From SLJN01 sp964505385 (lineage in GTDB: Bacteria > Bacteroidota > Rhodothermia > Balneolales > Natronogracilivirgulaceae), in assembly GCA_964505385.1 (NCBI GenBank), contig CAZDIA010000001.1, positions 1 through 64,000 of the forward strand: a stretch of 64,000 nt of DNA. Direction: 5' to 3'. Numbering within the stretch: position 1 is the stretch's first letter; the number at the start of each line of letters is the position of its first letter. The notes under the pieces are model-generated. The model was not told where the DNA came from and did no database searches. It saw only the letters and a program-made list of their open reading frames with translations. The position numbers and the translations under genes were made by a program. Below are positions 25,171-35,147 of this stretch, one piece after another.

Positions 25171-26250
25171 ATGAGACTACTAAGTTTATTAACTATTTCA
25201 ACGGCACTGATGCTTGCCCTGTACTCATGTGATAGAGATCCGGGTCCAACAATGAGTTCGGACCCCCAATCTCCATCTATCACCGCTCCTGAAGAAGGCG
25301 GACAAACATTTGAGTTAGACGAGGGTTTAGCTGATGAAGAACTGTTTATGATGGAATGGTCAGCGGCGGATTTTGGCTATAATGCTGCGCTTGAATACCA
25401 CGTCCAGTTAAGTGAAGTCGGTGATAACTTTGAAGATTACGCAACGATCGGCAGCACCAACGACACGCAAATGTCTATAACCGGAGGTGATGTAAATTCA
25501 GCTCTTCTTAGTCTTGGATTCACCGACGATATGGAAGTAGAGGCTCAAATCAGAGTAGCGGCTGAAGTTGATGATGCCGATGTGGACATGGTTTACTCTG
25601 ATGCCTTAATTTTCAATTTCGTTCCATTTATGGAAGAAATCGAATTGCCTGAGATTTATGTGCCCGGCAGTTATCAGGATGTTAGTGGCTATACTGCGGA
25701 CTGGTCACCGGAAGATGCACCGCCACTCTTCTCACCGGACGACGATGGTGTCTACGAAGGCTATGTCTATATGGCCGAAGCCGACAACATGTTCAAATTT
25801 ACTCCTGAAAGAAACTGGGATAATGACTGGGGTGTTGACCCTGACGGTGGAGAAGCCGACCTGATTGGTGAAGGTGAAGGAGACGATATCGAACTGGATG
25901 ATCCCGGTTATTACAGATTTATTGTCGACACTGAGGAACTGGTTTTTGAATATGAGGACACCGAATGGGGTATAATCGGTGAAGCAGTTGGCGGCTGGGA
26001 AGAAGGAGATGACGTCATGATGGAATACGACATGGAAGATCATGTATGGATCCATGAAGATGTTGATCTCGAAGCTGATGAGATGAAATTCCGTGCCAAC
26101 GAAGCCTGGGATCTGGATTACGGTGACGATGAAGGCAACTTCGAACTTGATCAGGGCGGTGAAAACATTCAGGTTGAACAAGCCGGCAATTATACGGTAA
26201 TTCTTGATCTGGGTGAATATCCGTTTTCCTATGAATTGATCATGAATTAA
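25171..26250 (+). CDS. SusE/SusF-like starch-binding lipoprotein, copy 1
   Basis: 359 residues with lipobox Cys20 (LALYSC). The N-terminal SusE domain (about 35-150) resembles an Ig/fibronectin fold. It is followed by two starch-binding modules. The last (EWGIIGEAVGGW ... EMKFRANEAWDLDYGDDEG) matches the SusE/SusF carbohydrate-binding module with its WGIIG and KFRAN motifs. It holds starch at the cell surface. Third gene of the operon, closed by a terminator. Extremely rich in Asp and Glu. Confidence 0.88.
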   Translation: MRLLSLLTISTALMLALYSCDRDPGPTMSSDPQSPSITAPEEGGQTFELDEGLADEELFMMEWSAADFGYNAALEYHVQLSEVGDNFEDYATIGSTNDTQMSITGGDVNSALLSLGFTDDMEVEAQIRVAAEVDDADVDMVYSDALIFNFVPFMEEIELPEIYVPGSYQDVSGYTADWSPEDAPPLFSPDDDGVYEGYVYMAEADNMFKFTPERNWDNDWGVDPDGGEADLIGEGEGDDIELDDPGYYRFIVDTEELVFEYEDTEWGIIGEAVGGWEEGDDVMMEYDMEDHVWIHEDVDLEADEMKFRANEAWDLDYGDDEGNFELDQGGENIQVEQAGNYTVILDLGEYPFSYELIMN

Positions 26251-26255
26251 CACTT

Positions 26256-26298
26256 AAAAAAGAGCTTATCTGCTTTGCTGCAGGTAAGCTCTTTTTTT
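26256..26298 (+). terminator. Terminator between susE1 and lacI1
   Basis: Stem AAGAGCTTA/TAAGCTCTT with A-runs before and seven T after (26292-26298). It ends the susCDE transcript and leaves only 22 nt before the lacI1 start. Confidence 0.85.
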
Positions 26299-26320
26299 AT
26301 AATCAAACTGTGTTTGAATC

Positions 26321-27385
26321 TTGAGCTCGACAATCTATGACATAGCGCGAGAAGCCGGAGTAAGTATAGCTACAGTTTCAAGGGTTTTTAACGATAACCC
26401 CAAAGTTTCGGCAGCGACCAGGGAAAAAATTCTGGATATAGCATCAAGGTATGGTTACCACCCGCGTGCACAGGCCCAGAGCCTCGCCCGGCGAAAAACC
26501 GGACTCATAACAGTCATTGTTCCGATTATTTCAAATTACTTCTTCATGGAAGTTCTAGCCGGAATACAGGACCGCCTCGCGGAAACAGAATTTGAATTGC
26601 AGATATCAAATATCAAAAACTCGGGGGATGTACGCGAGGATTCGGTACGGCGACAAGTTGAAGATGTGTTTAAACGGGGAATGTCCGACGGATACATTAT
26701 AATATCATTGCATTTTGGAGATAAAGACTTGGAGTATTTCAAAAAATTTGATGCACCTATCACTCTTATTGATGAGTATCATCCGGATTATAGTTCTGTT
26801 TCTGTAAACAACGTTGAAGGTGGTTATACTGCAACTAAAAGTCTCATTGAGCAGGGATTTCAAAATATCGCGATGATTTGCGCGCTTTTCGACTCCAAAC
26901 CTGTCGAAGAGCGAATAACGGGCTATCGTAATGCAATACAAGAAGCGGGATTCACATTTGACGAATCCATGCTTTATACCGGCCTGGATACAGAACGTGA
27001 CGGTTTTAACGAGTTGAACGGATATCAGGCAATGAAAGCCTTGCTGCACAGCAAAAAAGATATTGATGCCGTTTTCTGCAACTCAGATATCCAGTCACTG
27101 GGTGCCCTGAAGGCTATGGATGATTATCAAAAAAGGTTACCTATAGTAAGTTTTGATGATCTCAGCTTTTCACAATATCTCGGGCTTTCCACTATGCGAC
27201 AGCCCATGCTTAAAATGGGGATGATTGCTGTTGAAAAACTGATTAAGCAACTTGAAAATCCCGACGAAGATGTAACGCATACCATCTTTTCACCCGAACT
27301 TATTGTTCGCTCCAGCAGTTTGCCTGAGGGAAATCAAATATTGAAAGAATTTGCGGGAGTAACAGATTCCGACAAAAATTCTTGA
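26321..27385 (+). CDS. LacI family transcription regulator, copy 1
   Basis: 354 residues from a TTG start, chosen because the family begins at this point (SSTIYDIAREAGVS). The helix-turn-helix with VSIATVSRVFNDNPKVS (about 14-30) and hinge QAQSLARRKTG are followed by a periplasmic-binding-protein-like sugar sensor domain (about 60-340). The recognition helix is identical to that of the second LacI (37936-38979), so both should bind the same palindromes before the two susC genes. Probably a repressor relieved by a maltose-type sugar, or an activator. The ligand is inferred from context. Confidence 0.92.
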   Translation: MSSTIYDIAREAGVSIATVSRVFNDNPKVSAATREKILDIASRYGYHPRAQAQSLARRKTGLITVIVPIISNYFFMEVLAGIQDRLAETEFELQISNIKNSGDVREDSVRRQVEDVFKRGMSDGYIIISLHFGDKDLEYFKKFDAPITLIDEYHPDYSSVSVNNVEGGYTATKSLIEQGFQNIAMICALFDSKPVEERITGYRNAIQEAGFTFDESMLYTGLDTERDGFNELNGYQAMKALLHSKKDIDAVFCNSDIQSLGALKAMDDYQKRLPIVSFDDLSFSQYLGLSTMRQPMLKMGMIAVEKLIKQLENPDEDVTHTIFSPELIVRSSSLPEGNQILKEFAGVTDSDKNS

Positions 27386-27428
27386 CAGTTCAAAAGATCA
27401 AAGCAACAACCATATACAAATAAACACT

Positions 27429-30344
27429 ATGCGCAGCTTTTTAATCATTACCATACTTTTATTTCTGTATCCGCAAGTTACCATTGCACAAATTAGCACG
27501 GATCCTGCTTTCCCTACAAAGGATGAAGGGGTCACCATTATTTTTAATGCACAAGGCACAGATCTTGAGGATTATGATGGTGAGATATATGCGCATACCG
27601 GTGTGATCCTGGATGATGAAGATCGCGACACCGGAAACTGGTCTAATGTTATCGCTGACTGGGATGAAAACATTGATCGCGCGCGTCTTGAACCGGATGA
27701 GTTCCAAGATGATATATGGGAACTTGAAATAGATAACATCAAAGAATACTACGATCTCGGCGAAGATGAAACCGTCTATCAGCTGGCGTTTGTATTTCGC
27801 AATTCAGACGGCTCCGTTCAAACCGATGATTTGTTTGTTGATTTAATTGCGGATGAACTGACCGTAAGGTTTGATCAACCCCAGGTAAGTCCGCTCAGAC
27901 CGTTTTTTGCTGATCTTGGGGATGAAGTCGATATTCAGATTTCCGCATTTTCTCCGGATGCCGAAATTGCAGAAATTAGACTGGAAGTAGACGATGAAGT
28001 TGTTGCGACCTCAGACTCCGATCAACTCTCACACACTCTTGAAATTGAAAATGAAGGGCGCACGGATCTAAAAGCTGTTGTTGAGGATGAGGATGGCGAT
28101 ACTGCAGAGGAGAGTTCCTTTATAATAGTAAATGAGCCTGTGGTGGAACAACCACGCCCGGATGGCATTGAAGATGGAATCAATTATCATGATGACGGTT
28201 CCGGCGTAACTCTTTCCATGTACGTGCCGCTTGAAAGGGAATTTGTTTATGCAATTGGTGATTTCAATGATTGGGAGATCGATCCCGACTACATGATGAA
28301 ACGGGATAGTGACAGCGAGTTCGCCGATGGTGAGCACTACTGGCTGGAAATCGACGGCCTTGAGCCGGGTGAAGAATACGGATTCCAATACTTTGTGGAC
28401 GGGGAGGTTCGAACCGGTGATCTGTTTTCCAACAAAGTTCTTGATCCCTGGAATGATCACTTTTTAATTGAAGATGGCATTTACCCGGATTTGATGCCCT
28501 ACCCGGAAGGAAAAACCGAGGGTATGGTAAGTGTGATGCATCCCGGAGCCGAAGAATACGAATGGCAGGCCGATGAGTTCGAGCGCCCGCCACAGGAGGA
28601 GCTGGTGATCTATGAATTGGTTATTCGTGATTTTCTCGAGGAAGGCACTTATGAAAATATGGCCGACACCCTTGATTACTTTGATCGTCTCGGCGTAAAT
28701 GCCATAGAATTGATGCCTGTTTCCCAGTTTGACGGCAATATAAGCTGGGGGTATAATCCGGCGTATCATTTTGCTGTGGAAAAAGCATACGGACCGGCAG
28801 AAGACCTAAAGCGGTTTATTGATGAAGCCCATAAGCGTGATATTGCTGTTATCCTTGATGTGGTTTACAATCACGCTACCAATAACTCTCCGTTAATTCA
28901 GGTGGAAGGTACGAGTCAGGATGATAATCCGCTGGTTGGTCCGGGACACGCTTTTAATGTGTTTAATCACCTGAATCATGATCATCCCTATATCAAGTAC
29001 TGGGTAGATCGTGCCAACGAGTTCTGGCTCGAGGAGTTTAATGTGGATGGCTACCGCTTTGATCTTACTAAAGGATTTGTCAACAATCAGCAGGTGCAGG
29101 ACGATGTGAATGCCTATAATCCGGAAAGGGTGGAAAACCTGAAACGCATGGGTGATGAAATGTGGGCGGTCGATGAAGATGCGTACATCATTCTGGAGCA
29201 TTTTCAAAGGGAAGAAGAACTGGAACTGGCAACCTATGGTATGGATCAGGGATTACCCGGAATGTTGTTCTGGAACAATATGAATCACGCATACAGTGAA
29301 ATTAGCATGGGATGGGGCGATGATATCAGTAATACCTACTTTGGTAATATCGGCATGGATGTAGCTAATCCGATCACCTACATGGAGAGCCATGATGAGC
29401 AATGGATGATGCTTAAAAATCTTGAGTTTGGCAATGCCAGCGATGATAGCAGGCACGATGTTACCGAGTTGCGAACCGCACTTGACCGACAAAAAGCTGC
29501 AGGCGCATTTTTCCTGACGGTACCGGGGCCGCGCATGCTATGGCAGTTTGGTGAGCTGGGTTATGGTGGAAAGGAAAACGAATGCCTCAAACCCGGTGAT
29601 GGGTCTGACGGAGATTGTGAGCCTGGTGATCCCGGAAGAACCGATCCAAAGCCGGTTCGCTGGGAATACTATGAAGACGAACATCGATTCCAGCTCTTCC
29701 AGACTTGGCAGTGGCTGCTCGAATTGCGTAATGAGTTCGATGTGTTTTCTGACACCGAAACCGAAGTGGATATGGATGTGGCTGACGATGATAAAGTAAT
29801 CCGGCTAAGTCATGATGATGACATGGATGTTGTTATCATAGGAAATTTTGATGTATATCCGGGCGAAGTCGATTTTGATTTCCATCAGGATGGCACATGG
29901 TATGATTTTTTCAATCAGGAAGAGATCGAGGTTGAGGATGGTAATCTTTCAGCAAGCAAGCAACTGCGACCTGGTGAATTCCGCCTGTTTACGAGTGAGT
30001 ATACCGGCCTAACTCCTCCAGACGACGTTGGTGTAATTACCACAGCCGAGGATGACCAGCCTGGCGAAGAGCTACCTGAATCAACAGAGCTGAAGGACAA
30101 TTATCCTAATCCTTTCAATCCGGATACCAATATACCCTTCCAGCTTGCGGAAACCGGTGAAGTCACTATTGAAGTGTATAATATTCTCGGGCAAAACGTT
30201 ACAACATTGGCTCGGGGTGAACAATACCAGGCCGGATCTCACCAGGTCACTTTTGACGGATCCGATATGAGCAGCGGAACTTATCTGATTAGAATGGAAG
30301 TTAATGGAGAAGTTCATACCAGTAAAATGTTATTAGTTAAGTAA
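27429..30344 (+). CDS. GH13 alpha-amylase family enzyme with T9SS sorting domain
   Basis: 971 residues. Signal peptide (cleavage near VTIAQIS), N-terminal beta domains (about 22-235), a CBM48-like module (about 255-350, VYAIGDFNDWEIDP), and the GH13 barrel (about 385-800). Catalytic residues are Asp545 (GYRFDLTKGF), Glu590 (YIILEHF) and Asp656 (MESHDEQ); VILDVVYNHA is conserved region I. The C-terminal 85 residues (NYPNPFNPDT ... SKMLLVK) form a type A T9SS sorting domain, so the enzyme is exported and surface-attached or released. It cuts starch or glycogen for the adjacent SusCDE system. The exact subfamily is not determined. Confidence 0.92.
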   Translation: MRSFLIITILLFLYPQVTIAQISTDPAFPTKDEGVTIIFNAQGTDLEDYDGEIYAHTGVILDDEDRDTGNWSNVIADWDENIDRARLEPDEFQDDIWELEIDNIKEYYDLGEDETVYQLAFVFRNSDGSVQTDDLFVDLIADELTVRFDQPQVSPLRPFFADLGDEVDIQISAFSPDAEIAEIRLEVDDEVVATSDSDQLSHTLEIENEGRTDLKAVVEDEDGDTAEESSFIIVNEPVVEQPRPDGIEDGINYHDDGSGVTLSMYVPLEREFVYAIGDFNDWEIDPDYMMKRDSDSEFADGEHYWLEIDGLEPGEEYGFQYFVDGEVRTGDLFSNKVLDPWNDHFLIEDGIYPDLMPYPEGKTEGMVSVMHPGAEEYEWQADEFERPPQEELVIYELVIRDFLEEGTYENMADTLDYFDRLGVNAIELMPVSQFDGNISWGYNPAYHFAVEKAYGPAEDLKRFIDEAHKRDIAVILDVVYNHATNNSPLIQVEGTSQDDNPLVGPGHAFNVFNHLNHDHPYIKYWVDRANEFWLEEFNVDGYRFDLTKGFVNNQQVQDDVNAYNPERVENLKRMGDEMWAVDEDAYIILEHFQREEELELATYGMDQGLPGMLFWNNMNHAYSEISMGWGDDISNTYFGNIGMDVANPITYMESHDEQWMMLKNLEFGNASDDSRHDVTELRTALDRQKAAGAFFLTVPGPRMLWQFGELGYGGKENECLKPGDGSDGDCEPGDPGRTDPKPVRWEYYEDEHRFQLFQTWQWLLELRNEFDVFSDTETEVDMDVADDDKVIRLSHDDDMDVVIIGNFDVYPGEVDFDFHQDGTWYDFFNQEEIEVEDGNLSASKQLRPGEFRLFTSEYTGLTPPDDVGVITTAEDDQPGEELPESTELKDNYPNPFNPDTNIPFQLAETGEVTIEVYNILGQNVTTLARGEQYQAGSHQVTFDGSDMSSGTYLIRMEVNGEVHTSKMLLVK

Positions 30345-30449
30345 TTCAATTCAAATTGAATGGGATGATTCGAAGTAAACAATTGAAATTCATGTATTAA
30401 TACTTGTTTTTTACACGCTAACTCAAACATAAACCAAATCTGAAATATC

Positions 30450-31499
30450 ATGAAACGAAAAGATACATCATACCGACAGTTACTATGGTCCTTACTTCTG
30501 GTATTGCCACTTTTGTGGGCCGGAAATATAAAAGCAGAGGATACCTATTCCGTGACTTTTAATGTAGATATGGAAGAGGCAATTGAAGATGGGGCATATG
30601 ATCCTGATACCTACGATGTGTACATGACCGGTGAGATAACTGACTGGACTGAACCAGGAGATGAAGGAAGTATGCTGATGGAACCTCATGAGGAGGAGGA
30701 CTATATCTATACAGCAGAAATGGAACTCGAAGAGGGAGACTATGAGTATAAGTTTTTCCTCGTCGAAGATGAACCGGATTGGGATAACGGCGAATGGGAG
30801 GGTGATCCCAACCGTGTAGTAAATGTGACCGGAGAGATGGAAGTTAATAATACATTTGGTAATGTACCTTACGAGGTTACCTTTAATGTAGATATGAGCA
30901 ACGCATTGGAAGATGAAACCTATGACCCGGAGGTTCATGATGTGTATATGACCGGAGAGGTTGTAAGCCCAGAATGGACTATGCCAGGGGAAGAAGGAAG
31001 TATATTGCTGGAGGCTCATGAGGAAGAAGAGAATATTTATACTACTACTATGACTATAGAAGAAGGTGAACATGAGTATAAATATTTTCTTGTTGAGGAT
31101 GAAGCAACCTGGGATTATGGAGAATGGGATGGTGAAACAAACCGTTTGCTCTCTGTAGCTGAGGATGTTACTGTGGAAGACACTTTCGGTGTTGAAGAAG
31201 AAGTAACAAGTTCTGAAAGAGAAGTTGAGACCCCAAGCGGCATAACTCTTGAGCAGAACTATCCCAACCCGTTTAATCCTGCCACTACTATTCAGTACGA
31301 AATCCCCACAAATACGCATGTGGAACTGACTGTTTATAACGCAGTTGGCCAGGAGGTTGAAACACTGGTAAGTGGCCAGGTTCAGGCCGGTAGCCATGAA
31401 GTACGTTTTGATGCTTCTGACCTGTCATCCGGGGTTTATATTTACAGGCTTGAAGCACAAAATCAAGTAATCACAAGACAGATGACGTTTGTGAAGTAA
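30450..31499 (+). CDS. T9SS-exported protein with a duplicated putative starch-binding domain
   Basis: 349 residues. After a signal peptide (ending near IKAED) two homologous units follow (about 32-140 and 141-250). Each starts SVTFNVDM/EVTFNVDM, has DVYMTGE and ends with YEYK(F/Y)FLVEDE. They look like beta-sandwich carbohydrate-binding modules. A type A T9SS sorting domain (about 265-349, NYPNPFNPAT ... ITRQMTFVK) follows. No catalytic domain. It probably acts as a secreted starch-binding accessory to the amylase 106 nt upstream. Very acidic. Binding is inferred, not shown by a known motif. Confidence 0.8.
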   Translation: MKRKDTSYRQLLWSLLLVLPLLWAGNIKAEDTYSVTFNVDMEEAIEDGAYDPDTYDVYMTGEITDWTEPGDEGSMLMEPHEEEDYIYTAEMELEEGDYEYKFFLVEDEPDWDNGEWEGDPNRVVNVTGEMEVNNTFGNVPYEVTFNVDMSNALEDETYDPEVHDVYMTGEVVSPEWTMPGEEGSILLEAHEEEENIYTTTMTIEEGEHEYKYFLVEDEATWDYGEWDGETNRLLSVAEDVTVEDTFGVEEEVTSSEREVETPSGITLEQNYPNPFNPATTIQYEIPTNTHVELTVYNAVGQEVETLVSGQVQAGSHEVRFDASDLSSGVYIYRLEAQNQVITRQMTFVK

Positions 31500-31534
31500 G
31501 CAGTAATCAGAATTACTGTTTGATTTTATTAAAG

Positions 31535-31568
31535 AAAGGGGTGAGGCTTTATAGTCCACCCCTTTTTT
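31535..31568 (+). terminator. Terminator after the first starch locus
   Basis: Stem AAAGGGGTG (31535-31543) with CACCCCTTT (31557-31565), T-run to 31568. A smaller hairpin (CAGTAAT/ATTACTG, 31501-31518) precedes it. Confidence 0.9.
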
Positions 31569-31633
31569 ATTTATAGCTTTTTCATTCTAAAGATAATTCC
31601 GGACAAAAAAGTATAATTTTTTTATGAATACAC

Positions 31634-31664
31634 TTGCTATATGAAAGCGCTTTCATTATATTTG
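31634..31664 (+). promoter_or_regulatory. susC2 promoter with perfect LacI-type operator
   Basis: The -33 box TTG (31634-31636), a 20-nt spacer and a perfect -7 box TATATTTG (31657-31664). The last 16 nt of the spacer are the perfect palindrome ATGAAAGCGCTTTCAT (31641-31656), directly abutting the -7 box. It matches the site before susC1 and the cre-like consensus of LacI/GalR regulators. Confidence 0.85.
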
Positions 31665-31670
31665 TGTAAA

Positions 31671-32139
31671 ATGATGTAAAAAACGCTTATTGGGAACATA
31701 CAGCGTTGAGCTTGCCGGGCTTTCATTGTGAAAGTTGTACAAATTGCCAGCACCCGAAGATTAGCAATGACAGAAGATGACATACAGGAATAACAAACAG
31801 ATTTTTTCTGCTGCAATGCCACCTTATGCATTATCTGCTTACCTGAAAATAGTAACCATTTCTTTCACTACATTTTATTTTAGAAATGGCGGTAAAATTA
31901 TTGTTAATCCGGGGTAGTTTTGAAATTTGAATGGTGGCGGGTTGTGATTTCTTGCTCTTAAGAGTTAAGTGAAATTACAGCCTGGTCTGAGTTTTCATCT
32001 TCGGTTGTATTAGCTAACCTGAAATCAACCGGACAGAGATGCTAAATGCATAGAATATCTTCAATGGTGCATCTGTGCGTAGCAAGACCTAACAAAAGAG
32101 TAAGGTAGTATAATATAAATCATTTAATACGTGATAATC
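31671..32139 (+). other. Long 5' leader of susC2
   Basis: About 470 nt between the inferred transcription start and the susC2 ATG. No gene. A small palindrome CTTTCATTGTGAAAG lies near 31720. No similarity to the susC1 leader beyond length. Its role is unknown. Confidence 0.4.
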
Positions 32140-35127
32140 ATGACCAGTAAGCAAAGTGGAATAATGCTTTTCCTGTTCTTTTTGTTTGCTTTATTACCAT
32201 TGCTGCCGGGGCAATATGCGCAGGCACAGGATATAAGACTTGAAGGACGGGTAATTGATGCAGACACACAGGATATTTTGATTGGTGTTAATATTACAGT
32301 GGTTGGAACAGAACGGGGGACTACTTCTGATCGCGATGGAGTATTTCAAATTAATGTTGCCGAAAATGATACCCTCAGATTTTCATATCTCGGATATCAA
32401 ACTAAATTAGTGAACGTAGACGGTCGCTCATCTATAACCGTTGAGTTAATGGATGAGGCTATATATGGCGAGGAAGTTGTTTTTATAGGTTATGGAGTTC
32501 GACAGGTTCGGGATAATACCGGTTCGATCAGTACTGTAACTTCAGCTGACTTTAATGCCGGTGCTATCACATCACCCGGAGAATTATTTCAAGGCCGAAT
32601 TCCTGGTGTAAATGTAACTTCGAGTGATGGTGCTCCTGGGAGCGGACCGGCAATCAGGATTCGGGGTGGATCTTCACTTTCGGCCAGTAACGATCCGCTT
32701 TATGTAATTGACGGGGTACCGATGGATGGAGATGGAATTTCGGGTATGCGTGATCCGCTTAGCTCTATCAACCCGAGTGATATCGAATCGATTACGGTGC
32801 TGAAAGATGCCTCTGCAACTGCAATTTATGGGTCCCGTGCTTCCAATGGCGTCATTGTGATAACCACCAAAAGAGGACAGGTTGGTCAGCCATTATCGGT
32901 GAATTATAATGGCAAATACTCATACCAAACGCCGATTAAAACTCTCGACCTGCTTTCACCGGGTGAGTTTAGAAACGTAATTGAAGATCAGTTTGGAGAT
33001 CGTGGAACGCAACGTCTGGGTAACGCAGAGACTGACTGGCAGGATGAGATTTATAGCAATGCCTTCACCCATGATCATGATATCAGTTTTTCAGGAGCTA
33101 CGAGCAGGTTGCCGTATTACGCTTCGATTGGTTTCACTGGAAATGACGGAATTTTGAATACTTCCAACAGTGACCGGTTAACCGGGGCATTGGCACTTAC
33201 ACCTTCATTTATTGACAATGACCTTCAGGTTGATTTAAACCTCAGAGGAAGCCGTATAGAAAATCAGTTTGCTAATCGTGGTGCTATCGGTGCCGCAGTT
33301 GCATTCGATCCGACCCAACCGGTAAGGCTTTCTAATGGTGAGGACCGTTTCGGAGGTTATTTCGCCTGGCTCGATTCCGACGGACAACCCATAGAGATAG
33401 CCACAGCCAATCCTGTCGCGCTTATAAATCAGACTAATGATCAATCCACGGTTTACCGCTCGGTAGGGAGTCTGAAACTCGACTACACGCTTCCATTGAT
33501 TCCAAATTTGACCACAACGTTAAATATCGGTTATGACTACTCTGGTGTGGGAACCGGCTTGAGTGAGGTCAGCGATCAGGCAGCGTATGCATTTGAAAGT
33601 GAAGCATTTTCAGGCTCTATCAGTGAATATGATCAGACCAAAAGAAATCAACTGCTCGACTTTTATGCTAACTATGATACTGACCTGCCGCAAATCAACA
33701 GCTATCTGGATGTAACTGCAGGTTATTCCTGGGAGCACAACTATGATGAGGGTTCAACTTACGTTACAAACTATAACCGGGCGGATACCCTCGTTGTTCA
33801 CTCAGATACCGATTATAAAACCGAAAATTATCTGGTTTCTTTCTTTGGTCGGGCCAATTATGGTTTCATGGATCGGTACCGCCTCACTGCAACTTTCCGT
33901 GCTGATGGTTCATCACGTTTTTCAGAGGATAATCGATGGGGTTTGTTCCCATCTGCCGCATTTGCATGGAGCGTTGCTGATGAACCGTTTATGCAGGATT
34001 TTGACAATCTATCTACACTTCGCTTGCGCCTCGGTTACGGAGTGACCGGTCAGCAGGAGATCTTTCAGGGTAACTATCCCTATCTGGCAAGATACACCTT
34101 CAGTGAGCCAACAGCCGATTACCGAATCGGTGATGAGTTTATCCGGACTCTGAGGCCGGAGGGCTACAACTCTGAACTCAAGTGGGAGGAAACCACAACT
34201 TACAATGTTGCTATGGATTACGGTTTCTTCAGTGACCGGCTCAGAGGCTCTTTGGAGGCTTATCACCGGCGCACGGACGATCTGTTGAATGTCATTCCGG
34301 TGTCTGCAGGTACCAACTTCACCAATCAGATTATATCGAATGTCGGTTCACTGGAAGTCCAAGGAATCGAATTTGATGTTACCGGAAGCCTGATTGCAAC
34401 CGAGCAAACCTATTGGCAGGTAAACTTTAACACAAGCTATAATACCAATGAGATTGTAAATCTCACCACGGTTGACGATCCGTCTTATATAGGTGTAGAA
34501 ACCGGTGGAATAGCCGGAGGAGTAGGCAATACGATTCAGATTCATTCGGTAGGCCATCCTCGCAGCTCCTTCTATGTGCATCAGCAGGCATATGATCGCG
34601 ACGGTAATCCGGTAGAAGGTGCTTTTGTAGATCGCAATGGCGATGGCAGAATTACCGAGGCCGATATGTACCGGCTCGGCAGCCCGGATCCCGACTTCAC
34701 ATTCGGGCTATCCAGCTCTATTCAGCACCGCAACTGGGATGCTTCGTTTTCTGCGAGAGCTCATCTTGGAAACTATGTCTACAATAACGTAAGCTCCGAG
34801 TACGGCTTCTACCGCGATATGCTCTACAATCAGTATCTGAGAAATTCACCGGCCTCTATCACTGAGACCAATTTTATCGATCCTCAATTCCATTCAGATC
34901 ATTATGTCGAGGATGCCTCCTTTGTGAGAATGGATAACGTTTCACTCGGCTATACTTTTCGCAATCTGTTAGCGACAAATAGCACGGTAAGGCTCTCCGG
35001 TACAATAAATAACGCTTTTGTTATCACCAATTACAGCGGGCTCGATCCGGAAGTATTCGGCGGTATTGACAACCAGATCTACCCACGGCCCCGCACCTTT
35101 GTAATGGGCTTGAGTATTAATTTTTAA
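32140..35127 (+). CDS. SusC/RagA TonB-linked outer-membrane receptor, copy 2
   Basis: 995 residues from the ATG at 32140; a GTG three codons upstream (32131) is less likely. Signal peptide ending near AQAQD, CarboxypepD_reg domain (EGRVIDADTQDILIGVNI), plug (IRIRGGSSLSASNDPLYVIDGVP, TVLKDASATAIYGSRASNGVI) and barrel ending MGLSINF. It is a close paralogue of the receptor at 20569-23547 over the full length, and should import starch oligosaccharides with the SusD at 35148. The operon has its own LacI-controlled promoter about 470 nt upstream. Confidence 0.95.
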   Translation: MTSKQSGIMLFLFFLFALLPLLPGQYAQAQDIRLEGRVIDADTQDILIGVNITVVGTERGTTSDRDGVFQINVAENDTLRFSYLGYQTKLVNVDGRSSITVELMDEAIYGEEVVFIGYGVRQVRDNTGSISTVTSADFNAGAITSPGELFQGRIPGVNVTSSDGAPGSGPAIRIRGGSSLSASNDPLYVIDGVPMDGDGISGMRDPLSSINPSDIESITVLKDASATAIYGSRASNGVIVITTKRGQVGQPLSVNYNGKYSYQTPIKTLDLLSPGEFRNVIEDQFGDRGTQRLGNAETDWQDEIYSNAFTHDHDISFSGATSRLPYYASIGFTGNDGILNTSNSDRLTGALALTPSFIDNDLQVDLNLRGSRIENQFANRGAIGAAVAFDPTQPVRLSNGEDRFGGYFAWLDSDGQPIEIATANPVALINQTNDQSTVYRSVGSLKLDYTLPLIPNLTTTLNIGYDYSGVGTGLSEVSDQAAYAFESEAFSGSISEYDQTKRNQLLDFYANYDTDLPQINSYLDVTAGYSWEHNYDEGSTYVTNYNRADTLVVHSDTDYKTENYLVSFFGRANYGFMDRYRLTATFRADGSSRFSEDNRWGLFPSAAFAWSVADEPFMQDFDNLSTLRLRLGYGVTGQQEIFQGNYPYLARYTFSEPTADYRIGDEFIRTLRPEGYNSELKWEETTTYNVAMDYGFFSDRLRGSLEAYHRRTDDLLNVIPVSAGTNFTNQIISNVGSLEVQGIEFDVTGSLIATEQTYWQVNFNTSYNTNEIVNLTTVDDPSYIGVETGGIAGGVGNTIQIHSVGHPRSSFYVHQQAYDRDGNPVEGAFVDRNGDGRITEADMYRLGSPDPDFTFGLSSSIQHRNWDASFSARAHLGNYVYNNVSSEYGFYRDMLYNQYLRNSPASITETNFIDPQFHSDHYVEDASFVRMDNVSLGYTFRNLLATNSTVRLSGTINNAFVITNYSGLDPEVFGGIDNQIYPRPRTFVMGLSINF

Positions 35128-35147
35128 CAGTTTAATGACATAAGATC

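Noticed and set aside
25732..26253. 173-residue minus-strand ORF opposite susE1
   Set aside because: Antisense shadow of an Asp/Glu-rich gene; no recognisable motif and no start context.
30492..31397. 301-residue minus-strand ORF opposite the T9SS binding protein
   Set aside because: It is the antisense shadow of a gene rich in GAA/GAT codons; its Phe/Ile/His-rich sequence has no family features.
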